The notes below the pieces were generated by a model. The model did not search any database. It was not told the origin of the DNA and saw only the letters and a list, made by a program, of their open reading frames with translations. Shown piece after piece: positions 7,642 through 13,754 of a stretch of 13,754 nt of DNA (positions are counted from its first letter, which is position 1; every line of letters begins with the position of its first letter). The position numbers were made by a program, and so were the translations under genes. This DNA is from an uncultured Clostridia bacterium (GTDB lineage: Bacteria; Bacillota; Clostridia; Christensenellales; UBA3700): NCBI GenBank assembly GCA_948471525.1, contig CAOKSY010000018.1, forward strand, positions 1 through 13,754, given 5' to 3'.

Positions 7642-10083
7642 TTACTGCTCGCCTTTCGCCGAAGCGAAAACCAACTTGCCGTCCTTTTCGTCTATATCGA
7701 TATTATCCCCGATCGCGAATTCGCCCTTGAGTATCTTCTCGCTGAGTTCGTCTTCTACCATTCTCTGCAACGCTCTTCTCAACGGTCGCGCGCCGTACTC
7801 TTTGTTTGCGCCTTTTTCTACGATAAGTTTCTTAGCGTTATCGCTCACCGAGATATGGATATCTTTCTCTGCAAGTCTCTTGACGAGAGAATCGCACATT
7901 ATAGATATGATCTTGGACATATCCTTATCCTCTAGCGCACGGAATATGATTATATCGTCTATACGGTTGATAAACTCCGGCTTGAGAGTTCTCTTCAAAG
8001 CCTGCATCTGCACCTCGCGCATATTCTCATAGCTCTCGGTATCCGACTGAGTTCCGAATCCCAATGCGGGCATAGCCTTTATCTCGCTTGCTCCGATATT
8101 AGAGGTCATTATGATTATCGTATTCTTAAAGTCGACTTTCCTGCCGTGCGAGTCCGTCAAAACTCCGTCGTCGAGTATCTGAAGAAGGATGTTGAACACT
8201 TCGGGATGCGCCTTTTCTATCTCGTCGAACAGCACTACCGAATAGGGTTTTCTTCTCACTTTTTCAGTAAGCTGTCCACCCTCCTCGAAGCCCACGTAGC
8301 CGGGAGCTGAACCTATAAGTTTGGATACGCTGACTTTATCCATAAATTCCGACATATCCACTCTTATCATAAGATTTTCATCGCCGAATATAGCCTCCGC
8401 CAAAGCTTTGGACAACTCTGTCTTTCCGACGCCTGTCGGTCCCAAGAATATAAACGAACCTATAGGTCTCTTGGGATCTTTTATACCGACGCGAGCTCTT
8501 CTTACGGCTCTGGAGATCGCCTCGACCGCCTCGTCCTGACCTATTACCCTCTTCTTGAGTATTTCTTCCATACCCAGCAATTTCTCGCTCTCGGTCTGAG
8601 TAAGTTTTGTCACGGGGATCTTTGTCCAAGACGACACGATATTTGCTATATCCGTCTCGTCGATCGACAGTTCTTCCTTGGTCTTTTCCTTTGTCCATCC
8701 GCCCTTGAGTTCGGCAAGTTTTTTCTGCTGCGCCTTGAGTTGGGTATCGAATTCCTTTGCTTTGTCAAACTCTCTCATATTGGCGTAACTGTCCACGGCG
8801 GATTCCAATCTCTTGATGTCGTCTTCGACGGCTTTTATTTCGTCGGGTAGTACGGATCCGCTTATTCTTTTTCTCGACGACGCTTCGTCGATCAGGTCGA
8901 TAGCTTTGTCGGGCAAAAATCTGTCGTTGATATACCTATCGCTCATTACCGCAGCGGCGTTTATGGCGCTGTCGAGGATCTTTACTCCGTGGTGATCTTC
9001 GTACTTGCTCTTAAGTCCCTGAAGTATAGTGATAGTATCCTGCACAGACGGCGGATCTACCGCGACTGTCTGGAATCTTCGCTCGAGCGCGCTGTCCTTT
9101 TCAAAATACTTGCGGTATTCGTCCAAAGTCGTCGCGCCTATGGTCTGCAATTCTCCTCTTGCAAGTTGCGGCTTGAGTATATTCGCCGCGTCCATACTTC
9201 CCTCGGTACTGCCCGCTCCCACTATCGTGTGTATTTCGTCTATAAAGAGTATCGTATCGCCTCTCTCGTTCAGCGATTCTATAGCTTTTTTCAATCTCTC
9301 CTCAAATTCGCCGCGATACTTCGTGCCTGCCAACAAGCTGGCCATATCGAGAGAAAAGACTCGCTTGTTTTTGAGTTGCTCGGGCACTTTACCCTCGACT
9401 ATCGCCTGAGCAAGTCCTTCTACTACCGCGCTCTTGCCCACTCCCGGCTCGCCTATCAGTATAGGATTATTTTTCTTCCTTCTAGACAAAATCTCTATTA
9501 TTCGGTTGATTTCGCCGTCTCTTCCTATGACGGGATCGAGTTTGCCGTCTCTGGCTTTTTGAGTAAGATCTTCGCCAAGCCCCGCCAATGCGTCTCCGTT
9601 ACCGTCGCCCTCTTCTTCGTCGCGGTATCTCTCCGCTTTCTGCGAGTAGGGCTTGGAATTATTCTGCGCTCCGCCTACGAGTTTGTCGACCGCCTCTTCG
9701 CCTATCTCTTCAGGCGCAACTCCTATATGCCTCAAAGCGTTGCACGCATACGAATTATCGTCTGCCAGACAGCACGCCAACAGCGCGAGCGAATTGACGG
9801 TAGGTATTCCGAAGTTTTTACAGATACTGCGCGCATTGCCCACTGCGTTGTTTACTCTGTCGGAGAAGACGTAATTGGAATAAAATCTGCCGTCTTCCTC
9901 TATAAAGCCGCCGACCGCCTGACTGTCCACTCCGTATTTGGCGAGTATCGATCCCGCTTTACTCTTGGGAAAATAAGTCATCGCGCATATTATATGCTCG
10001 GTGCCCACTACGCCGCCGCTCTTCATAGCCAGTTCGGCAGCCTTATACATTATCTTGCTGCATTCTTCGTCCATTCCGTTCAT
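7642..10083 (-). CDS. clpC: ClpC, AAA+ unfoldase of the ClpCP protease
   Basis: This 813-residue Hsp100 ATPase unfolds substrates and feeds them to ClpP; in Gram-positives it also reads phosphoarginine marks. Order: N-terminal double Clp_N repeat (1-135), first AAA+ module with Walker A GEPGVGKS (211-218) and Walker B ILFIDE (278-283), a coiled-coil UVR-type middle domain (about 418-460) that marks ClpC rather than ClpA, and a second AAA+ module with GPTGVGKT (548-555), VVLFDE (616-621) and sensor-2 GARPLRR (764-770). LGF at 674-676 fits the ClpP-docking loop. Phe439 in REFDKA matches the adaptor-sensitive Phe of the Bacillus middle domain. In the N domain, GTEH with Glu29 is kept in the first repeat, but the second reads VNSL, so the second phosphoarginine-binding Glu seems replaced by Ser98. 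The ATG has GGAG at 7 bases. It is the last gene of the operon. Confidence 0.97.
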   Translation of the reverse strand: MNGMDEECSKIMYKAAELAMKSGGVVGTEHIICAMTYFPKSKAGSILAKYGVDSQAVGGFIEEDGRFYSNYVFSDRVNNAVGNARSICKNFGIPTVNSLALLACCLADDNSYACNALRHIGVAPEEIGEEAVDKLVGGAQNNSKPYSQKAERYRDEEEGDGNGDALAGLGEDLTQKARDGKLDPVIGRDGEINRIIEILSRRKKNNPILIGEPGVGKSAVVEGLAQAIVEGKVPEQLKNKRVFSLDMASLLAGTKYRGEFEERLKKAIESLNERGDTILFIDEIHTIVGAGSTEGSMDAANILKPQLARGELQTIGATTLDEYRKYFEKDSALERRFQTVAVDPPSVQDTITILQGLKSKYEDHHGVKILDSAINAAAVMSDRYINDRFLPDKAIDLIDEASSRKRISGSVLPDEIKAVEDDIKRLESAVDSYANMREFDKAKEFDTQLKAQQKKLAELKGGWTKEKTKEELSIDETDIANIVSSWTKIPVTKLTQTESEKLLGMEEILKKRVIGQDEAVEAISRAVRRARVGIKDPKRPIGSFIFLGPTGVGKTELSKALAEAIFGDENLMIRVDMSEFMDKVSVSKLIGSAPGYVGFEEGGQLTEKVRRKPYSVVLFDEIEKAHPEVFNILLQILDDGVLTDSHGRKVDFKNTIIIMTSNIGASEIKAMPALGFGTQSDTESYENMREVQMQALKRTLKPEFINRIDDIIIFRALEDKDMSKIISIMCDSLVKRLAEKDIHISVSDNAKKLIVEKGANKEYGARPLRRALQRMVEDELSEKILKGEFAIGDNIDIDEKDGKLVFASAKGEQ

Positions 10084-10106
10084 AACCGTACTCCTCTCTT
10101 TCTTTA

Positions 10107-11108
10107 TTATCTATTTTTACTTGTGAGCCGCTCTTTTACAGTGCGCGCTCTCAATATGCAAATTTCGTTTTCGCTCAAATCTTTTTTTGCGTTATATACC
10201 ATAGTATTTTTCTGCGTATCGACTATCAGTTTGTCCAGCGCAGCAATATCCTGATCTATCAACCCGTAGCTCACTCCGAGTTTTACCATAGCGATATTGT
10301 TCATAAATTCCTTCGACGATATCTTCATCGCAAACAAAAGCGTGCCGTACGCTCGCATAATAAGATCTTCGAGCTCTATCCCTTTATTTGCCATAAGCGA
10401 ACGGCGAGCCTGCTCTTCCATTTCGCACAGTCTTGCGCTCTCGCGTTTTACCGTCTCGATTATCTCTTCCTCGCTCATACCCACAGCCGACTGATTGGAT
10501 ATCTGATACATATATCCGTCCGTAGTCGAGCCTTCTCCGTACACGCCGCGGACAGTCGCTCCCCGCTCTCCTATCTTTCTCATAAGTATATCGATAGTGC
10601 GGTTGAGTCCCAACGCCGGCAAAAACATCATCACCGACGCTCTCATTCCCGCGCCCAGATTAGTCGGACAGGAAGTGAGATGTCCGAACGGCATTTTAAA
10701 CGCGATATCCAACTTGGATCTCAGCGCTTCGTCCACTCCGTCTATAACGGTGTATGCCTCGTCCAGCCTGTAGCCGCTGAGTATGCATTGTTCTCTCAAA
10801 TGGTCTTCTTCATTAATCATTATCGATATGGTCTTGTCATCGCTGATCAAAGCCGCGCCGAATTCGTTGTTCAACAAATTGGGACTTATAAGATGATTTT
10901 CGATAAGTACGTTTGCCTGACGGTTGCTCAGATCGTGAAGATAAAACATCCTGTTGGCAAACTTTGTATCGCACGTTTCTTTGACTTTTGCATAGAGATT
11001 TTTGAGCGCGGGTTCGTTGCCTCTTATTTTAGAGGGGAAAGGAAGCGAGTTGATATTTCTCGCAAGCCGTACTCTGCTCGAAATGACGGTATTTTGCATG
11101 TTTACCAT
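10107..11108 (-). CDS. mcsB: McsB, protein-arginine kinase
   Basis: McsB phosphorylates arginines on proteins, marking them for ClpCP and inactivating CtsR. The 333-residue product shows the phosphagen-kinase fold: SSRVRLARN (10-18), NEED (99-102), TSCPTN with Cys147, and VYGEGS with Glu192, all matching catalytic or nucleotide-binding stretches of Bacillus McsB. The N terminus is about 20 residues shorter than in B. subtilis, starting just before the first conserved arginines. Near the C terminus the position of the allosteric phosphoarginine-binding RDxxRA motif reads ICILRA (316-321), so the Arg-Asp pair seems missing while RA is kept. GGGAGG lies upstream of the ATG at 9 bases. The gene follows mcsA after 2 bases and precedes clpC by 23 bases, so co-translation is likely. 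Confidence 0.95.
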   Translation of the reverse strand: MVNMQNTVISSRVRLARNINSLPFPSKIRGNEPALKNLYAKVKETCDTKFANRMFYLHDLSNRQANVLIENHLISPNLLNNEFGAALISDDKTISIMINEEDHLREQCILSGYRLDEAYTVIDGVDEALRSKLDIAFKMPFGHLTSCPTNLGAGMRASVMMFLPALGLNRTIDILMRKIGERGATVRGVYGEGSTTDGYMYQISNQSAVGMSEEEIIETVKRESARLCEMEEQARRSLMANKGIELEDLIMRAYGTLLFAMKISSKEFMNNIAMVKLGVSYGLIDQDIAALDKLIVDTQKNTMVYNAKKDLSENEICILRARTVKERLTSKNR

Positions 11109-11110
11109 AA

Positions 11111-11626
11111 TTATTTACCTCCCTCGAGCTGTTTAATCTTTTTATTTATCGCTCCCGCTCTGTCATAATCGCGCTTGCTCGAAGCGTCTTCCATAAGCCT
11201 ATACAAAAGCGGCAAGTCGGCAGCCGTCATTTCACTCAAACGCCTGGGCTTTCTCGCCGAAGCGGCGATCTTTGCGTACTTGCCCCGATATTCTCCGCCG
11301 CGCAGATCTTTGACAAAGTCCGCAGCTCTGTCGGCAAATACCTCATAGCATTTTGCGCAACCGAATTTATATCTGTCGACCAACTGACTTTCGCTAGTGC
11401 CGCAATACGGGCAAACGCGTTCTTTTACTCTGCCGTATTCTCCGACAGACTGAAAATCGTCGCCGTCAAACGACATTCCAAAAAGATCCATCAGATCGTA
11501 AAGAGGATTTTCCGCCGCCAAATAATCGTTATACAGCGCGGCGCAACTTTCGCACAGATTGAGATTTCCCCCGTCTGTCTTTATAAACACCGATACCGAT
11601 CTTCTTCCGCACATATCGCAGACCAT
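11111..11626 (-). CDS. mcsA: McsA, zinc-finger activator of McsB
   Basis: McsA is a partner that activates the arginine kinase McsB and helps regulate CtsR. The 171-residue protein has four CxxC pairs, at 3/6, 25/28, 72/75 and 90/93, as expected for two zinc-binding units. A UVR-type coiled motif (about 137-168, LYRLMEDASSKRDYDRAGAI) ends the protein and is the expected contact element. The start has a perfect AGGAGGT ribosome binding site (11631-11637) that overlaps the last codons of ctsR; the gap to the ctsR stop is 3 bases, and the stop of mcsA is 2 bases from mcsB. It is only called McsA rather than another UVR zinc protein because of this context and the four CxxC layout. Confidence 0.95.
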   Translation of the reverse strand: MVCDMCGRRSVSVFIKTDGGNLNLCESCAALYNDYLAAENPLYDLMDLFGMSFDGDDFQSVGEYGRVKERVCPYCGTSESQLVDRYKFGCAKCYEVFADRAADFVKDLRGGEYRGKYAKIAASARKPRRLSEMTAADLPLLYRLMEDASSKRDYDRAGAINKKIKQLEGGK

Positions 11627-11629
11627 ATA

Positions 11630-12085
11630 TTACCTCCTCATCAATCCTATAAGGATCTCTCTAAACACGTTTTTTCTTATATTAGCCGAATGAGCGGGAA
11701 AGTTCAAAGCCTTATCGCTTATCGCGTTTTTGATTATATCTCCCTCTGCCGAAGTAATTATCTCTTCCCTTTCAAGCCTTTGAATAAAATTGCAAGCTCT
11801 GTTGAAAGAGAGCGAACTTATCCCGTCCAATTCCTGAAGCACGCTGGGAAGCGCACTTTCCTTATCCTCGCTTATTCTCACCAACGTAATAAATCCGCCG
11901 CCGCCTCGCTTGGACTCTATCACATAGCCCTTGTCGAGATTGAATCTCGTCGCGAGTACGTAATTTATCTGACTGGGCGCGACGGAAAAGTATTGCGCCA
12001 AATCGTTGCGCGACAGCCTGAGCGACTCGTCGTCGTTCCATATCGAGAGTATAAACTGCTCTATTTCGTCCGAAATGTTAGCCAA
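11630..12085 (-). CDS. ctsR: CtsR, repressor of class III heat-shock genes
   Basis: CtsR is a dimeric winged-helix repressor of clp genes, released by heat and removed through McsB and ClpCP. I start it at a TTG at 12085, giving 151 residues (MANISDEIEQF), because AAGGGAGG lies 5 bases upstream and the N terminus then matches Bacillus CtsR (M-x-x-NISDIIEQ). A longer TTG start at 12103 would put the ribosome binding site inside the gene and is rejected. The helix-turn-helix is at about 25-48 (SRNDLAQYF, PSQINYVLATRF) and the Gly-rich wing is SKRGGGG (59-64). That wing is the heat sensor in Bacillus CtsR, and Arg60 corresponds to a known McsB target in Geobacillus. The first gene of the operon, it lies behind its own operator, so it is autoregulated. 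Confidence 0.96.
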   Translation of the reverse strand: MANISDEIEQFILSIWNDDESLRLSRNDLAQYFSVAPSQINYVLATRFNLDKGYVIESKRGGGGFITLVRISEDKESALPSVLQELDGISSLSFNRACNFIQRLEREEIITSAEGDIIKNAISDKALNFPAHSANIRKNVFREILIGLMRR

Positions 12086-12106
12086 TCCGACCTCCCTTGT
12101 CAAAAG

Positions 12107-12123
12107 TTTGACTTTCTTTGACC
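12107..12123 (-). promoter_or_regulatory. CtsR operator (CtsR box)
   Basis: The minus strand reads GGTCAAAGAAAGTCAAA, two direct heptads RGTCAAA separated by three bases with a central A. It matches the published CtsR consensus at every fixed position. It begins 8 bases after the -10 box, so it covers the predicted start point, where bound CtsR would block transcription. It ends 21 bases before the ctsR start codon. Confidence 0.95.
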
Positions 12124-12131
12124 TTTGTTTT

Positions 12132-12159
12132 ATTATAACATTATTTTTCCCATTGTCAA
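12132..12159 (-). promoter_or_regulatory. Promoter of the ctsR-mcsA-mcsB-clpC operon
   Basis: The minus strand carries a perfect -35 TTGACA (12154-12159), a 16-base spacer and a perfect extended -10 TGTTATAAT (TATAAT at 12132-12137). The predicted start point is near 12125. A near-consensus promoter with an operator at the start point is what a tightly repressed, strongly inducible operon needs. Confidence 0.92.
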
Positions 12160-12261
12160 TAGGTTTTACACATATTTTTCAAAAAAAATTTAGAGGATTT
12201 CGACGTATTGCATATATCAATATATAATAATAGAGATTTGTAAAATTTGTCATTATTTTAA

Positions 12262-12295
12262 AGACAAACGCGCCCGAGAATATATCTCGAGCGCG
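12262..12295 (-). terminator. Terminator of galU
   Basis: On the minus strand an 11-pair stem (one G-U pair) closes a 5-base loop, between 12269 and 12295, and is followed by TTTGTCTTT. It begins 27 bases after the galU stop codon and ends about 100 bases before the operon promoter. Confidence 0.82.
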
Positions 12296-12322
12296 ATAGC
12301 TTACTTATTATTTGATAAAAAA

Positions 12323-13192
12323 TCAGATTTCAAGACTTTTGAGATATGCTTTAAGTCCGTCCTTTAGATGTTCGTCTCTCAGTCCATATTCGACCGTAGC
12401 TTGAATATATCCCAATTTGTCTCCCACGTCATAACGTCTGCCGTCGAACGTATACGCATAAGCTCCGGTAGAATCGGCTATAGTCTGTATCGCGTCCGTC
12501 AAACACACCTCCCCGTTGGGCATTGCAGGAGTAGTCTTGAGCACGTCGAACACGTCGGGAGTAAGAATATATCTGCCTATGCTGGCAATAGTCGAAGGCA
12601 ACTTGTCGATCGGGGGCTTTTCTACGAGTTTTTTTACCTCTGCATATCTGCCTTTCGTTGCCCCCGGCTGTACTATGCCGTACTTTGACGCCTCTTCTCT
12701 CGGCACTTCCTGACAGCCGAGTATTATCTTTCCCGTATTGTCGTATGCTTCGATCAGCTGTTTAAGACATGGCTTTTCGGGATTATAGATTATATCGTCG
12801 CCGTAAAGTACCGCAAAAGGTTCGTTGCCGACAAAAGCTTCCGCCTCGAGCACCGCCATTCCGCTTCCGTTCATTTCCTTTTGACGCACGTAATAGATGT
12901 GCGCCATCTTGGATATATCTCTTATCTGTTTGAGATAATCATTCTTTCCCGCTCTTATTAGAATCTGTTCGAGTTCTACGGAAATATCAAAGTGATCTTC
13001 AATGCACTTTTTGTTCTTTCCCAGTATAATCAAAATTTCTGTAATGCCGCTGTTGACAGCCTCTTCCACCACGTATTGCAAAGTGGGAGTATCGACTATC
13101 GGCAGCATTTCTTTAGGTATAGCCTTGGTCACAGGCAAAAATCTTGTTCCGAACCCTGCCGCAGGAATAACCGCTTTTCTTATCTTAGTCAT
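12323..13192 (-). CDS. galU: UTP-glucose-1-phosphate uridylyltransferase
   Basis: The enzyme makes UDP-glucose from UTP and glucose 1-phosphate, the sugar donor for cell-wall glycans, glycolipids and capsule. The 289-residue protein shows the nucleotidyltransferase signature PAAGFGTRFLPVTKAIPKEM (10-29), a GDD metal motif (131-133), VEKP (190-193) and YDVGDKLGY (254-262), and its length suits GalU/GtaB. One odd point: the usual GLGHAV near residue 112 reads GSGMAV (109-114), losing a well-conserved His. The paralogue glucose-1-phosphate thymidylyltransferase is less likely, because GalU-type signatures dominate. AAGGAG lies 4 bases before the ATG. It is monocistronic, with promoter and terminator, and not linked by operon to its neighbours. 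Gene symbol gtaB is used in Bacillus. Confidence 0.93.
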   Translation of the reverse strand: MTKIRKAVIPAAGFGTRFLPVTKAIPKEMLPIVDTPTLQYVVEEAVNSGITEILIILGKNKKCIEDHFDISVELEQILIRAGKNDYLKQIRDISKMAHIYYVRQKEMNGSGMAVLEAEAFVGNEPFAVLYGDDIIYNPEKPCLKQLIEAYDNTGKIILGCQEVPREEASKYGIVQPGATKGRYAEVKKLVEKPPIDKLPSTIASIGRYILTPDVFDVLKTTPAMPNGEVCLTDAIQTIADSTGAYAYTFDGRRYDVGDKLGYIQATVEYGLRDEHLKDGLKAYLKSLEI

Positions 13193-13337
13193 ACCTCTCC
13201 TTCTATTCCTATATCGATAATTATAATGTGTATTTTATTTACATATACGCGATATTTGCCGACTTTGCCACCGTTTGTATAAATTATTTTCGATTATTTT
13301 ACCAAAAACGGCATTTTTCGCATTTATTTATATTTAT
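13193..13337 (-). other. AT-rich leader region of galU
   Basis: About 140 bases separate the predicted start point from the galU ATG. I see only a weak CCGTTT/AAACGG pairing with a loop of over 30 bases. No known riboswitch architecture was recognised and no small coding frame with a ribosome binding site was found. Confidence 0.45.
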
Positions 13338-13366
13338 AGTATATACCATTATATAATATTAATCAA
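13338..13366 (-). promoter_or_regulatory. Probable promoter of galU
   Basis: The minus strand reads TTGATT (13361-13366), a 17-base spacer and TATACT (13338-13343). A closer TATAAT at about 13222 lacks any -35, so I prefer the distal site, which gives a leader of about 140 bases. Confidence 0.6.
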
Positions 13367-13468
13367 GTATTTTATTTATGTGCGGTTATACTCTAATTTC
13401 AGAAAAACATCGCATACTTTCGCCGTATCGGCTTTGATATAAATATATAAGAAAAACATTTTCTCATA

Positions 13469-13502
13469 AAAAACGACCGACGGGCATTTGCCCGCCGACC
13501 GT
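13469..13502 (-). terminator. Orphan terminator of a minus-strand gene outside the window
   Basis: A 12-pair stem with three G-U pairs (13475-13502) closes a 4-base AAAT loop and is followed on the minus strand by TTTTTT. It points to a minus-strand transcript entering from the right. No gene is visible between it and the window edge, more than 240 bases away. Confidence 0.82.
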
Positions 13503-13570
13503 TGTATAATGAGGATTGAGATGTTGGCTAAATTTTAAATACGGTTGAGCTTTCTATAAAGTTTGCCCTC

Positions 13571-13751
13571 GTCATTTCGAGCGCCTATCTTGTCATTTCG
13601 ACTGTAGTGGAGAAATCTAATCCGATTATCCCTAGCCTCTCTCGACCGCGGAGAACGGTGTGATTTTCGCTTTAGCTAGAGCAAGCGGCGGCGTCAAGTG
13701 TACTTGCCGCACACGACACAACTCCGTCATCTCGACCGCAGTGGAGAGATC
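13571..13751 (+). repeat. Second cluster of the same short repeat elements
   Basis: Copies of the left-hand repeat family recur here: a truncated one at 13571-13590, complete ones at 13592-13618 and 13726-13751, and a degenerate copy near 13640-13654. All four point the same way, unlike the alternating left cluster. The complete copies show ATTTC/GAAAT and ATCTC/GAGAT stems respectively. Between them lies an imperfect hairpin built on CAAGTGTACTTG (about 13685-13710). No gene is seen here. Confidence 0.7.
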
Positions 13752-13754
13752 AAA

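Noticed and set aside
8378..8698. Minus-strand frame inside clpC in another reading frame
   Set aside because: It is fully contained in clpC, has no start signals and no recognisable product.
8989..10254. 421-codon plus-strand open frame opposite clpC and the end of mcsB
   Set aside because: It spans two well-identified genes in antisense and crosses their junction; it is a by-product of their codon use.
11035..11095. Extra copy of the short repeat inside mcsB (CTCGAAATGAC)
   Set aside because: The match is short and encodes the conserved ISSRVRLARN stretch of the kinase, so it is coincidental.
13193..13337. Riboswitch or attenuator in the galU leader
   Set aside because: Only a 6-pair stem with a very large loop is visible; no known riboswitch core was recognised.

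Overview
The window looks like a chromosomal segment of a low- to mid-GC Gram-positive bacterium (Bacillota, most likely a Clostridia-type, possibly gut-associated lineage). The grounds are the complete ctsR-mcsA-mcsB-clpC operon with a textbook CtsR operator, a long-form ribosome hibernation factor, strong AGGAGG-type ribosome binding sites, lipobox signal peptides and a BspA-like leucine-rich-repeat surface protein. The lineage is an inference; no rRNA or tRNA is present to fix it.

Every gene I can support lies on the minus strand, so transcription runs from high to low coordinates. From right to left: a repeat cluster (13571-13754); an orphan minus-strand terminator (13475-13502) for a gene outside the window; galU (13192-12323) with its own promoter and terminator; the protein-quality-control operon ctsR-mcsA-mcsB-clpC (12085-7642), led by a near-perfect extended -10 promoter with a CtsR box at the start point and closed by a terminator; hpf (7269-6748), monocistronic with a leader hairpin and a terminator; a 761-residue leucine-rich-repeat lipoprotein (6581-4296); and a 1046-residue multidomain surface protein (3971-831) with an M60-like peptidase fold whose zinc site appears destroyed. 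Then comes a cluster of short inverted repeats in strictly alternating orientation (288-703) and probably the first codons of another minus-strand gene at the left edge.

The genes fall into two themes. CtsR, McsA, McsB and ClpC form the arginine-phosphorylation and proteolysis system of Gram-positive bacteria: McsB marks proteins with phosphoarginine, McsA is its zinc-finger activator, ClpC unfolds marked proteins for ClpP, and CtsR represses the operon until McsB inactivates it. HPF, next door but separately transcribed, silences ribosomes in stasis. The two lipoproteins are a surface pair, each with its own promoter and terminator.

The most notable points are: the M60-like protein seems to be a pseudoprotease with adhesive modules and both a lipid anchor and a C-terminal membrane helix; ClpC lacks the glutamate of its second phosphoarginine pocket and McsB lacks the allosteric RDxxRA motif, suggesting a simplified phosphoarginine circuit; and the alternating repeats show paired base changes in their stems, a BIME/REP-like pattern.
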